A stretch of 64,000 nucleotides of DNA, from NCBI RefSeq assembly GCF_020141465.1, contig NZ_JAHSPD010000001.1, positions 1,532,374 to 1,596,373 of the forward strand, in the 5' to 3' direction. The notes under the pieces were generated by a model. That model made no database searches and had not been told where the DNA came from. It saw only the letters and a list, made by a program, of their open reading frames with translations. This DNA comes from Roseovarius carneus (GTDB taxonomy: Bacteria; Pseudomonadota; Alphaproteobacteria; Rhodobacterales; Rhodobacteraceae). Shown piece after piece: positions 36,878 through 45,538 of this stretch. The first letter of the stretch is position 1; each line of letters starts with the position of its first letter. The position numbers and the translations under genes were made by a program.

Positions 36878-37753
36878 ATGCAGCTTGTTCTTCACGCCGG
36901 CGCGCACGTCACTGATGAAGATCGGCTGCTCAAAGCCTTGATTGCCAATCAGGGCATGCTCTCTGAGCGTGGCACGCAGGCGCCGTTCCCCAAGGCGTAC
37001 CGCCGCCTTCTGCGCGATATCCTGCACGCCGCACGGCAATCCGGAATCACCGCCGACACGCGTGATGTGATCCTCGATGCGCTGGGCTTTGAGACGCCGC
37101 CCGACCGGCTGATCCTCAGCAATCCGGGCTTTTTCGGCACGCCCAAGATGGCGGCCTCGGGCGGTGAGTTCTATTCCTCGGCCACGCCGCGCCTTGAGGT
37201 GTTTCGCCAGATTTTTGAGCATGACGAGATCGAGCTTTATTTCTCCATCTGCAATCCGGCCACTTTCCTGCCCGCGATCCTGCCGCAAACCAAGTTTGAT
37301 TCGATGACCGCCTATCTTGGCGGTAGCGATCCGCGCGAGATGCGCTGGTCCGAGATGATCGGGCGCCTCCGTGCGGCCCGGCCCGACATTCCGATCACCG
37401 TTTGGTGCAATGAAGATACGCCGATGATCTGGGGTGAAATACTGCGCGAAATGGCCGGGATCGATGCCGCAGTGCCTTTGGAGGGCGAGCATTCGCTCCT
37501 GCGCGAGATCATGTCCAGCACAGGCATGGCGCGGTTTGATGCCTATCTCAAAGAGCATCCCGATATGACCGAAATGCAAAAACGCCGCGTGATCGCCGCG
37601 TTTCTGGATAAATTCGCCGAGGAAGACGCGATCGAGGAAGAGGTCGACATGCCCGGTTGGGATGAGGCGCTGGTCGATGATCTGAGCGAGATCTACGACG
37701 AAGATATCTACACGATCGGCCGCATCCCCGGCATCACGCTAATTACGCCCTAA
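36878..37753 (+). CDS. Hypothetical protein with degenerate sulfotransferase-like N-terminus
   Basis: A 291-residue soluble protein. The opening MQLVLHAGAHVTDEDRLLKAL resembles the PAPS-loop start of LPS-type sulfotransferases (usually HIGxHKTGTT), but the KTGTT residues are replaced, so catalysis by that route is doubtful. Other stretches are SNPGFFGTPKMAA, NPATFLPAILPQT and ITVWCNEDTPMIWGEI. It ends with an acidic segment (EEDAIEEEVD). It sits between uvrB (divergent) and tRNA-Thr. The sulfotransferase-like resemblance is a guess from the N-terminus. Confidence 0.72.
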   Translation: MQLVLHAGAHVTDEDRLLKALIANQGMLSERGTQAPFPKAYRRLLRDILHAARQSGITADTRDVILDALGFETPPDRLILSNPGFFGTPKMAASGGEFYSSATPRLEVFRQIFEHDEIELYFSICNPATFLPAILPQTKFDSMTAYLGGSDPREMRWSEMIGRLRAARPDIPITVWCNEDTPMIWGEILREMAGIDAAVPLEGEHSLLREIMSSTGMARFDAYLKEHPDMTEMQKRRVIAAFLDKFAEEDAIEEEVDMPGWDEALVDDLSEIYDEDIYTIGRIPGITLITP

Positions 37754-37798
37754 CGGTGCTTGCCTGATCCGAAAAGGCCTGCTAAATGGCCCGTGGAT

Positions 37799-37874
37799 GC
37801 CCCTATAGCTCAGCTGGTAGAGCAACTGATTTGTAATCAGTAGGTCCGCGGTTCGAGTCCGTGTGGGGGCACCA
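37799..37874 (+). tRNA. tRNA-Thr (anticodon TGT)
   Basis: A full cloverleaf can be drawn. The acceptor GCCCCTA pairs with TGGGGGC, the D arm is GCTC/GAGC, and the anticodon arm ACTGA/TCAGT has loop TTTGTAA (anticodon TGT, reading ACA). The T arm is CGCGG/CCGTG with loop TTCGAGT, followed by discriminator A and an encoded CCA. It forms the left border of a loosely coded stretch. Confidence 0.97.
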
Positions 37875-37960
37875 TTTATAACTTCCAAATCAGTGTGTTG
37901 ATGGCCACAAAACATGGTGACCACCGTTGTTTTGCTAGGCTCAACAACAATTCTACAACA

Positions 37961-38140
37961 TTAGGCAGCTTTGCCTTCAAGATCGCGTTGTGCGAGTTCA
38001 GCATAGCGTCCATCGGCATAACGATAGAAGATGCCATCGTATTGTTCGTGCCACACACCGAGCGGGAAGCCAGTGTCGTAGTGCTTATCTAAGATGCGTT
38101 TGGCGTCTTCGATCCCTGACAGAGCTTGCGCGTCAGTCAT
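37961..38140 (-). CDS. Small hypothetical protein, possibly an N-terminally truncated remnant
   Basis: A 59-codon frame, MTDAQALSGIEDAKRIL then LGVWHEQYDGIFYRYADGRY, ending KAA. The composition (Tyr/Asp/Glu-rich, no odd codons) looks like real protein. The same frame continues upstream of the ATG as RILEDLREKPP without any start codon until a stop, so the ATG form may be a fragment of something longer. No ribosome site is evident. I recognise no family. It lies 86 bases past the tRNA. Confidence 0.45.
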   Translation of the reverse strand: MTDAQALSGIEDAKRILDKHYDTGFPLGVWHEQYDGIFYRYADGRYAELAQRDLEGKAA

Positions 38141-38196
38141 GGGTGGCTTCTCGCGAAGGTCTTCTAGGATGCGTCAACCTGTTGGCACTGGTTCGA

Positions 38197-40506
38197 TTAT
38201 GCGGCCAGTAGACCACGCCCCGGAGTTGGCAGGAAAAGCTGCGCTTCGTGGCGTTTGAGGCACGGGCGGGCGGTCTTTCCATAAGCGTTGGGATTGGTGC
38301 GCAGCTCGGGAAAAATAGTAAACATTTCCTCGCGCGATTGGTCCGAGATCGCTGAGATTCCGACATCGCCGGCATGAAAGCTCTCGGTGGCAGCACCATC
38401 GGCATAGATCACCTCGTGCTGGTCAAGCATCATGTGGATATAGGTCACCGCCGCCCGTTGGTGTGCGACGACATCGCGCCCATCCAGCAGGTGCTTGGCG
38501 GCGATCAGAACCTCGTCACAGCCAAACAAAAGTTCGGCCTTGTAGCCGGTGAACAAAACCCGGTGCTGCGGCGACACCAAAAGTGGGCGGGTCGCCCCGT
38601 CAAGCACATGCGCGGCGATTGAAATCGGGGCAAACCTGTCGACGCCTGCCACCGTGCGGCTGCCGATCCAGCGGATCGGTTGCGGCCCATGATCGCGCGT
38701 GATCACCATGTCGCCGATATGCAGCGTTTCAATCGCGCGCTCGCCCTGCGGGGTCAGAATCCGCGCGCCGGGGGTGAAACAGATGATGTTCTCGATCTCG
38801 GAAAAGGTGACCAGCGTGCCGTCACCCATCGCGAAGTTACCCGAAAGGCCGCCCGCCGCATCATCGGTATTGGTGAATGTAATATCGGCCTGCGACACAT
38901 CGCTGTTGAGCCGGAGCGTATCACCAACGGTCTCGTCGCCTTCGCCGCCCACGATGTTGATGGTCCCGGCACCAGCCTCACCGAGGTCGCCGATGACAAA
39001 AAGATCATCACCGTCGCCGCCAAAGGCTGCGTCGCCCTGGGCCACAGACAGCGTGTCATCACCCGTGCCACCAAGCAGCTGATCCGCGCCCGTTCCGCCA
39101 ATCAGGCTGTCGTTGCCCGCACCACCGGTTAGCGTGTCATTGCCCGCGCCGCCATCAATCGTGTCATCCCCGACTTCGCCAAAGATATTGTCGTTGCCAG
39201 CACCGCCCAGAATGCTGTCATCGCCATCTTCAGGGCCGACCGCATTGAAATGGATATCACTGACAAAGACCGCTTGCGTGCCGCTTAGGCCGTTCGAATA
39301 GATGATTTCGATCTGCGATACGGGTCCTGCGATTTCGATCAGGAGCGATCCGTTCAGATTGGCTTCCGAGGTGGCAACATCAACGGAAGTAACAGTGTTG
39401 CCTGAGACCGTTTGTCCGCCGCTTGGTGTAAAGGTGACCGTCACGGGATCGCCATTGGCATCAAATGCGTTAACGGTCAGACTATCGCGGTGGTTTCCTG
39501 CCCCCCAATCCAGATCGTTGATGCGGAAAGAGACGTTTTCAACCGCATCACTATAGACGCTGCCCGCTTTGGCGGCAAAATCGATTGTGGTGGTCGATGA
39601 TGCGCCGTCGCCATTTGCAAAGAGATAGAGGCTGGACGTGCTGTTGAAGGGTTCGCCCGGGGCGACATATGTGTTCGATCCGGACTCCACCTCAAATATC
39701 GGGTTGTTGTTCCCATCATTCGTGAAGCTGACCGAGACTTCCATCTCGCCGGTGATCTGGCGGAAACCCGCTGTGAGGTCATCGCCATCATTGCCGACCG
39801 CCTCCCAATTCAGAATCTCGGCGTTGTTTGGAAGGGGGCCGTTGTCGCCGCCATAGATGGTATCGCTTCCATTGCCGCCGTTGATGGTGTCGCTTCCATT
39901 GCCGCCAAAGATTGTATCGTTGCCGCCACCCGTGACAATGCTGTCATTGCCATCGCCGCCAGCGACGACATCTGCGCCGTTGCCCACGACATCATCATCC
40001 TGATCGGTATAGGCCGTGGTGATCGTGTCGTCGCCCGAGGTGCCATTGACGATATCGTCAGCTTCGACATAATTCATGAAATTGAAGGCCGGATCGCCAA
40101 TCGCCACATTCGGGTTGCTGTCATAGTCCACAACCTCATAGCTGCGGCCTGCGATAAGGGGGATTTCGGAAAGCGTGTAAAAGCCCGAAGCGGTACCGTT
40201 TTCGACCTGAAACTGGACGACTTCAAAAACTTCGCCCGTGACGGTATCGCGGATGGTCCAAGCCAGTTCGGCATCAACATTTGAGCCGGTTGAGGTATTC
40301 CCGCCGATGGTAACGGTCGCCGTGGCGGTTTCGCCACCGCTACTGTCATCATCGAGGGTCCAGCCCTGATTGTCGGGTTCATTGTCGGTGATGGTGGCAC
40401 TACCCGCTGTCGTGGATGAGCCTGTCCACGTAAAGCTTGATCCCACGGCTGTGGAGAACACCGATGACGGATTTGTGGCGTATAAGCCTACAGTATATGT
40501 CGGCAT
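38197..40506 (-). CDS. Secreted RTX-type calcium-binding protein with C-terminal Hint domain
   Basis: A 769-residue protein. The N-terminal beta domain (MPTYTVGLYATNP) is found in many roseobacter type I secreted proteins. It is followed by two blocks of GGxGxDxxx nonapeptides, roughly residues 170-240 and 420-510, which fold on calcium. The Hint (Hedgehog/intein) domain begins at Cys576 (ICFTPGARILTPQGERAIE) and contains DHGPQPIRWIGSRTV and the His block LLVSPQHRVLFTG. Hint domains self-cleave at the leading Cys. No type I ABC transporter or membrane-fusion gene is adjacent. AGGAG sits 9 bases before the ATG. Confidence 0.88.
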   Translation of the reverse strand: MPTYTVGLYATNPSSVFSTAVGSSFTWTGSSTTAGSATITDNEPDNQGWTLDDDSSGGETATATVTIGGNTSTGSNVDAELAWTIRDTVTGEVFEVVQFQVENGTASGFYTLSEIPLIAGRSYEVVDYDSNPNVAIGDPAFNFMNYVEADDIVNGTSGDDTITTAYTDQDDDVVGNGADVVAGGDGNDSIVTGGGNDTIFGGNGSDTINGGNGSDTIYGGDNGPLPNNAEILNWEAVGNDGDDLTAGFRQITGEMEVSVSFTNDGNNNPIFEVESGSNTYVAPGEPFNSTSSLYLFANGDGASSTTTIDFAAKAGSVYSDAVENVSFRINDLDWGAGNHRDSLTVNAFDANGDPVTVTFTPSGGQTVSGNTVTSVDVATSEANLNGSLLIEIAGPVSQIEIIYSNGLSGTQAVFVSDIHFNAVGPEDGDDSILGGAGNDNIFGEVGDDTIDGGAGNDTLTGGAGNDSLIGGTGADQLLGGTGDDTLSVAQGDAAFGGDGDDLFVIGDLGEAGAGTINIVGGEGDETVGDTLRLNSDVSQADITFTNTDDAAGGLSGNFAMGDGTLVTFSEIENIICFTPGARILTPQGERAIETLHIGDMVITRDHGPQPIRWIGSRTVAGVDRFAPISIAAHVLDGATRPLLVSPQHRVLFTGYKAELLFGCDEVLIAAKHLLDGRDVVAHQRAAVTYIHMMLDQHEVIYADGAATESFHAGDVGISAISDQSREEMFTIFPELRTNPNAYGKTARPCLKRHEAQLFLPTPGRGLLAA

Positions 40507-41639
40507 TCGTCTTGCTCCTCTCCGCAGATACCGTGATCCGCAGTGCCTTATTATTCTCGGCAGTCTCGCGCCGCCTGATAAGGGTTTTTTGAGAAACCCA
40601 TCGGATAGTATCCCAAACGAATACTCAGCATTTACGGCATAATTTAAGGTAAATTCAGGTAAGTTTTAGGCAGCTTGGTGGGCATGTGACACAAACTGAA
40701 AGCTGGTGGCGTCTGGTTCTTGATATATTCAAATCTCGCCTGTCACGTTGCTGCTGGCGGCCCAATGGCTTCGTGCCCATAAACACGCGCGCCATTCCCG
40801 TTTGTGCAATATCCCGAGCTTGCTCAGCAGCTCATGCGAACTGCGCCCTTCCCAGAGTTGTGCCGCATGGCTGAGCGTTAGGTTGAGAAGGTTGGCAGCA
40901 AGATATGCACGTGGTCACGGTGGATTGCGCCCTTTATCAGCATGATGCCCCATAAAGAAACCCGGCGCCCGCCGTATGGAAAAGCTGCACAGAGGGCTCG
41001 CTAAGCGGTTGTCCACCGACATAATTGACTCCATGCATCAAGCTGCAAATGGGCGACGGGCAAAGAGCCTGATGGTGGCCAGTAAAGACCTATCTGTCGC
41101 GCTGTGTATACCCACCCAAGCGATTGCGCAGGGGCCCATCCTGTGAAGAGTGTGTTGGCAACATCGACACAGAATATTGCTATCAAAAAGCCATACACTC
41201 AGACGTGCCGGAACTGAAAACCCCCGGCGAAGTCGGCGCCTTCGTCCATCCAGTCCGGATAGAGAAATGTCGCGGCCAGAAAGATCAGTGCTGCATATCC
41301 CAGAACGAACAGGAAATCCTCAATCTGTCCCAAGGGTGCTGACGTCAGACAGCCTAATCATCAGCTTATTCAGTGCGGTATAAACTGCGGGGCGTGCGCT
41401 GGCTGTCTATCGCCATCCTCATACTTGTCGTATGGGATACACCGCTTCTAGGAATAAAATACTGTGTTACAGTATTTTTTGCGTATCGCGCTCGATAAAA
41501 ACACCCACTCTGCCTCCTGCCATGTGTATCTTTGCATCCGGTGAGATAGCGATGGAGAAATACGTGTGGTGGGTCGTAAATAGGCACGTGATCCGCTTAA
41601 ATGACGCCACAGCCGCTACATCATCGGGGACCAGCTCAC
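40507..41639. other. Long non-coding or decayed stretch
   Basis: These 1,133 bases hold no confident gene. On the minus strand near 41215-41330 a frame reads QIEDFLFVLGYAALIFLAAT then DWMDEGADFAGGF and stops. Just beyond (41001-41198) another frame reads YGFLIAIFCVDVANTLFTG. Both look like membrane-protein segments but have no proper starts and no recognised family, so they may be remnants. A 41-codon plus-strand frame (41373-41498) runs through a hairpin. Base composition is mixed and AT-richer toward 41400-41560. Confidence 0.5.
41456..41480. terminator. Perfect AT-rich hairpin, bidirectional terminator-like
   Basis: AAAATACTGT (41456-41465), loop GTT, ACAGTATTTT (41469-41478) is a perfect 10-bp stem followed by TT on the plus strand and flanked by A's on the other. 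No intact gene ends next to it on either strand. It could also be an operator. Confidence 0.55.
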
Positions 41640-43607
41640 ATGCCAGACACATCACCGCTCTTTCCGACGCTCTTTACCCCCCAAACCATAGGCGGCGTGA
41701 CGATCGCGAACAGGATCCTGTCGACGGGGCATGATACGTCGATGGCGCATGACGGGCACGTGACGGACGCCATGATCGCGTATCACGAGGCGCGTGCGCG
41801 TGGTGGGGCCGGTCTGATTGTGAGCCAGGTTGTCGGCGTGCATGAAACTGCGCGCTATACCTCGCATGTGCTGATGGGGACGGATGATGGATGCCTGCCT
41901 GGCTTTACCCGCCTTGCGCAAACAGTTCACGCGCATGGGACCCTCATTTTCGCCCAGCTGTTTCATCCCGGTCGCGAGATCATGGAGGTTGCAGACGGCA
42001 CAGCGCCGGTTGCCTATTCTGCGTCTGCCACGCCCTCGGACCGGTTTCATGTGATACCGCGCCCTATGTCGCGGACCATGATCAAGGAGGTGGTGGATGG
42101 TTATGCTGCCGCCGCCGTCAGAATGCAGCGCGCAGGGATGGACGGGGTCGAGATTGTCGCAAGCCACGGCTATCTGCCGGCGCAGTTCCTCAGCCCGCAG
42201 GTGAATATGCGCGAGGATGCGTATGGCGGCAGCGTGGAAAACCGCATGCGTTTTCTGGCGGAGATATTGGAAGCGGTGCGCGCGGCCACCGGTGACGGCT
42301 TTGTGATTGGCCTGCGTATTTCGGGTGACGAGCATATCGAGGGCGGTATGGAAGATGCCGATAGCCTTGAGGTGATCCGTGCGCTGGCCCCATTGTTGGA
42401 TTATGTCAGCGTGATCGCCGGGACCTCGGCAAGTCTTGGCGGCGCCGTTCATATTGTGCCGCCAATGTTTCAAGATACGGCCTATCTCGCCCCCTTCGCC
42501 CACGCGGTCAAACGCGCCGTTGATATCCCCGTGATGGTGGCAGGCCGTATAAACCAGCCACAGGAGGCGGAGGGCATCGTCTCGTCAGGTCAGGCCGACA
42601 TGTGCGGCATGACGCGCGCCTTGATCTGCGATCCGGCCATGCCAAGCAAAGCCAAAGCGAACACACCCGATGATATCCGCGCCTGTATCGGCTGCAATCA
42701 GGCCTGCATTGGGCATTTTCACAAAGGCGTTCCTATTTCGTGCATCCAATACCCAGAGTCTGGGCGAGAGCTGCGCTATGGCACGCCACGAGCCGCCACT
42801 CCGCCCAAAACCGTGATGGTGATTGGTGGCGGGCCGGGGGGCATGAAAGCGGCGGCGACGGCGGCGGCAATGGGGCACAACGTGTCGCTCCATGAGGCCG
42901 CCGCGCAGTTGGGGGGTCAGGCGCGGTTGGCGCAGCTCTTGCCGGGGCGCAGCGAATTTGGCGGCATCATCACCAACCTTGCGCACGAGATGAAACGCGC
43001 AGGCGTGACGGTTCACCTCAATAGCCCCATGACGGTCGAGGCAGTCAAGGCGGCTGCGCCAGATGCGGTCTTTGTGGCCACAGGCGGCACGGCGCGCGTG
43101 CCGCAAGGTATGGAGTTTGGTGAGCAGGCCCATGTTGTCACCGCGTGGGATGTTCTACTGGCCCATGCCAATGTCGGTGGCTCGGTCACGATTGCGGATT
43201 GGCGCGCAGATTGGGTTGGCCTTGGTGTGGCCGAAATGCTGGCCGCTGCGGGGCGGCGTGTGCGCCTATGCGTCAACGGCACCCACGCGGGCGAAATGTT
43301 GCAGAGCTATGTGCGTGATACGATGGTCGGCCGCGTGCAAAAGCTTGGGGTTGAGATCATCCCCTATGCGCAGCTCTTTGGCGCGGACGAGACGACCGCG
43401 TATTTCATCAACGCCTCCAATGGCGAGCCGATGCTGGTTGAGGAGACGGATACGCTGGTGCTGGCCCAAGGGACAACGAGTGATGACGCCCTTCTGACCG
43501 CGCTGGACGGTTATGCGGGGCAGGTCATCGGCATTGGCGATTGCATGGCCCCGCGGACTGCCGAGGAGGCGGTGCTGGACGGGTTGAAAGCGGCTTGGGC
43601 GCTTTGA
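41640..43607 (+). CDS. FMN/FAD/4Fe-4S oxidoreductase, trimethylamine dehydrogenase / dienoyl-CoA reductase family
   Basis: A 655-residue Old-Yellow-Enzyme-type oxidoreductase. The FMN TIM barrel spans residues 1-350 (LFTPQTIGGVTIANRIL, IVASHGYLPAQFLSPQVNMR). The 4Fe-4S ligands are in CIGCNQACIGHFHKGVPISC. A C-terminal FAD/NAD domain follows, with VMVIGGGPGGMKAA and a terminal VIGIGDCMAPRTAEEAV. Characterised relatives demethylate N-methylated amines (trimethylamine, stachydrine/N-methylproline) or reduce dienoyl-CoA, so the substrate is uncertain. The ATG at 41640 is chosen; an earlier ATG at 41601 is in frame. Confidence 0.88.
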   Translation: MPDTSPLFPTLFTPQTIGGVTIANRILSTGHDTSMAHDGHVTDAMIAYHEARARGGAGLIVSQVVGVHETARYTSHVLMGTDDGCLPGFTRLAQTVHAHGTLIFAQLFHPGREIMEVADGTAPVAYSASATPSDRFHVIPRPMSRTMIKEVVDGYAAAAVRMQRAGMDGVEIVASHGYLPAQFLSPQVNMREDAYGGSVENRMRFLAEILEAVRAATGDGFVIGLRISGDEHIEGGMEDADSLEVIRALAPLLDYVSVIAGTSASLGGAVHIVPPMFQDTAYLAPFAHAVKRAVDIPVMVAGRINQPQEAEGIVSSGQADMCGMTRALICDPAMPSKAKANTPDDIRACIGCNQACIGHFHKGVPISCIQYPESGRELRYGTPRAATPPKTVMVIGGGPGGMKAAATAAAMGHNVSLHEAAAQLGGQARLAQLLPGRSEFGGIITNLAHEMKRAGVTVHLNSPMTVEAVKAAAPDAVFVATGGTARVPQGMEFGEQAHVVTAWDVLLAHANVGGSVTIADWRADWVGLGVAEMLAAAGRRVRLCVNGTHAGEMLQSYVRDTMVGRVQKLGVEIIPYAQLFGADETTAYFINASNGEPMLVEETDTLVLAQGTTSDDALLTALDGYAGQVIGIGDCMAPRTAEEAVLDGLKAAWAL

Positions 43608-43898
43608 GAAAACCGAACCTTGAGGGCTTTCATGCCAGTTTGGAGGCCGGGATATCATCTGGGGCACAGGGGGCACAGGGGGCGCGGGCAAAAAACGATC
43701 AGCCGAAGCCTTGCGCCCAGCCCTGCGCAAGAGCGCGGCGTGTGTCTGCGCCACAACCTCACACCGTTCCATTTCCCTAGGTTTGGGGGCAACTATCGCG
43801 CCTTAGGGTGTCTGGTACATTGGGAACATGGCACAGGCGTTGTCCCTTTCAAAGCCGGGTGCGATTGGATTTGTGCCCGCGTAGGATTCGGCAGCAGG
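43608..43898. other. Non-coding stretch after the flavin oxidoreductase
   Basis: I see no gene here. A short tandem repeat, GGGGCACA repeated near 43660-43682, is the only structure noted. An 18-codon frame (MAQALSLSKPGAIGFVPA) at about 43829-43885 ends in a stop and has no recognisable family. Confidence 0.5.
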
Positions 43899-44143
43899 TC
43901 AGCCCGTGACGTTGCCGCCACCTGTCACGCGCAGCTCCTCCGCGACCAGATTGGCCCAGCCCGCGCCATAGGCGAAGTAAGTGCCATCCTGAGACGCTGT
44001 GCCAACGGTGAAGCTTTCGGGTCAACCGGCGCGTCTCCGTACTCCTCTGCGAATGCTGCCGTAGCGGTCAACGCGGTGGTTGCGGGCGCTAAAAAACGGA
44101 ATTTAGGGGTCAGGACGTGGCGGAATGCGGTCAAAATGGCCAA
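43899..44143 (-). pseudogene. Decayed TAXI-family TRAP transporter solute receptor, N-terminal part
   Basis: From the ATG at 44143 the frame reads a signal-peptide-like stretch (FLAPATTALTATAAFAEEYG) to VDPKA. A single-base frameshift then moves it into a frame reading SFTVGTASQDGTYFAYGAGW and ANLVAEELRVTGGGNVTG, which stops at 43899. The second part matches the start of TAXI-type (TRAP-associated extracytoplasmic immunogenic) receptors. Only about 80 of some 320-380 residues remain, and no TRAP permease is adjacent. It is a frameshifted and truncated remnant. Confidence 0.62.
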
Positions 44144-44364
44144 TTGCGCGGGTCACAAGAGGAACATTTCAGCATGGCATGCTGTGCGAGGTCGCCACCC
44201 TACTTATGCGTTTGGTGCTGATCCCATGTCTCCCGCGCCTCTCACAAGACGCGACACCGGGCAGATTGCAGGCGGCGTGTCTTGGTTTCAAACACCGCTT
44301 ATTGGTGCCGAGCGTGGGAGAAATCGACGGTTGAGCCGTGGCTGTCACCCACCCTGTCACCGCC
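44144..44364. other. Short non-coding stretch between the receptor remnant and ychF
   Basis: No gene, RNA or clear repeat is seen in these 221 bases. Translations in all frames give no recognisable protein. Confidence 0.4.
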
Positions 44365-45462
44365 TCAGGTGTTGAACAAGAAGTGCAGTACATCGCCGTC
44401 TTTGACGGTATATCCTTTGCCCTCTGCGCGCATTTTGCCGGCTTCCTTGGCCGGTTGCTCACCGCCCAGGGCGATGAAATCGGCGTAGGCAATCGTCTCG
44501 GCGCGGATAAAGCCCTTTTCGAAATCGCCGTGGATTACGCCCGCCGCTTTTGGTGCGGACGTGCCTGCGGGGATGGTCCATGCGCGGGCCTCTTTGGGCC
44601 CGACGGTGAAGTATGTCTCAAGGTGCAAAAGCGCGTAGCCTGCGCGGATCAACCGGTCGAGCCCGGCCTCCTCCAGCCCCATTTCCGTGAGGAACATCTC
44701 GGCCTCGTCGGCCTCAAGCTGGCTGATCTCTTCCTCAATCTGGGCCGAGATGACCACGTGTGAATTGCCCTGTTCTGCGGCCATTTTGGCCACAGCGGCG
44801 GAGAAATCATTGCCCTCTCCGGCCTCCGCTTCGCCCACGTTGCAGACGTAGAGCACGGGCTTGGTGGTCAAAAGTTGCAGCAGGCTCCAGGCGCGCGCGT
44901 CATCCTCGGCCACGTCCACCACGCGGGCGGGCTGGCCGTCTTCCAACACGGCGAGGGCGGCGCGCAAGAGGCGCTCTTGCTGGGCTGCCTCCTTGTCGCC
45001 GCCGCGCACCTTGCGCACGAGGTTTTGCAGGCGTTTCTCGATGCTTTCGATATCGGCCAGCATCAGCTCCGTGTCGATGGTTTCGGCGTCCGCCACAGGG
45101 TCCACACGACCCTCCACATGGGTCACGTCACCATCCTCAAAGCAGCGCAGCACGTGGGCGATTGCGTCTACTTCGCGGATATTTGCCAGAAACTGATTAC
45201 CGAGGCCCTCGCCCTTGCTGGCTCCCTTCACGAGGCCCGCAATGTCCACAAAGGTCATGCGCGTGGGGATGATGGATTTGGAGCTGGCAATCGCGGCCAG
45301 TTTGTCGAGCCGCGCATCGGGTACAGCCACGTCGCCCACATTGGGCTCGATCGTGCAGAATGGGTAATTGGCCGCCTGCGCCGCAGCCGTGCGGGTGAGC
45401 GCGTTGAACAAGGTGGATTTGCCCACATTGGGCAGGCCCACGATTCCCATCTTAAAACCCAT
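44365..45462 (-). CDS. ychF: Redox-regulated ribosome-associated ATPase YchF (Obg-like)
   Basis: A 365-residue OLA1/YchF P-loop protein that prefers ATP over GTP. G1 is GIVGLPNVGKSTLFNALT, G3 is FVDIAGLVKGASKGEGLGN, and the usual NKxD specificity box is VCNVGEAE, typical of YchF. A C-terminal TGS domain contains LETYFTVGPKEARAWTI and ADFIALGG. AGGGG lies 7 bases ahead of the ATG at 45462. It is implicated in translation and oxidative-stress control in other bacteria. Confidence 0.96.
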   Translation of the reverse strand: MGFKMGIVGLPNVGKSTLFNALTRTAAAQAANYPFCTIEPNVGDVAVPDARLDKLAAIASSKSIIPTRMTFVDIAGLVKGASKGEGLGNQFLANIREVDAIAHVLRCFEDGDVTHVEGRVDPVADAETIDTELMLADIESIEKRLQNLVRKVRGGDKEAAQQERLLRAALAVLEDGQPARVVDVAEDDARAWSLLQLLTTKPVLYVCNVGEAEAGEGNDFSAAVAKMAAEQGNSHVVISAQIEEEISQLEADEAEMFLTEMGLEEAGLDRLIRAGYALLHLETYFTVGPKEARAWTIPAGTSAPKAAGVIHGDFEKGFIRAETIAYADFIALGGEQPAKEAGKMRAEGKGYTVKDGDVLHFLFNT

Positions 45463-45538
45463 GACGATCCCCTTTTTGATGCCGCGTCACGTCTAGGCGC
45501 AGCGGGCGGCGCGCGCAAGGTGGATCACGCCAAGTGGA

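Noticed and set aside
41373..41498. 41-codon GTG ORF (VRYKLRGVRWLSIAILILVV...)
   Set aside because: It has a hydrophobic core, but no ribosome site, and its end runs through a perfect hairpin. Not enough to call a gene.
43829..43885. 18-codon frame MAQALSLSKPGAIGFVPA
   Set aside because: It may be a truncated gene start, but it is too short to recognise any family.
43620..44375. 251-codon plus-strand frame after the flavin oxidoreductase
   Set aside because: The translation is compositionally random and runs antisense to the TAXI receptor remnant; no domain is visible.
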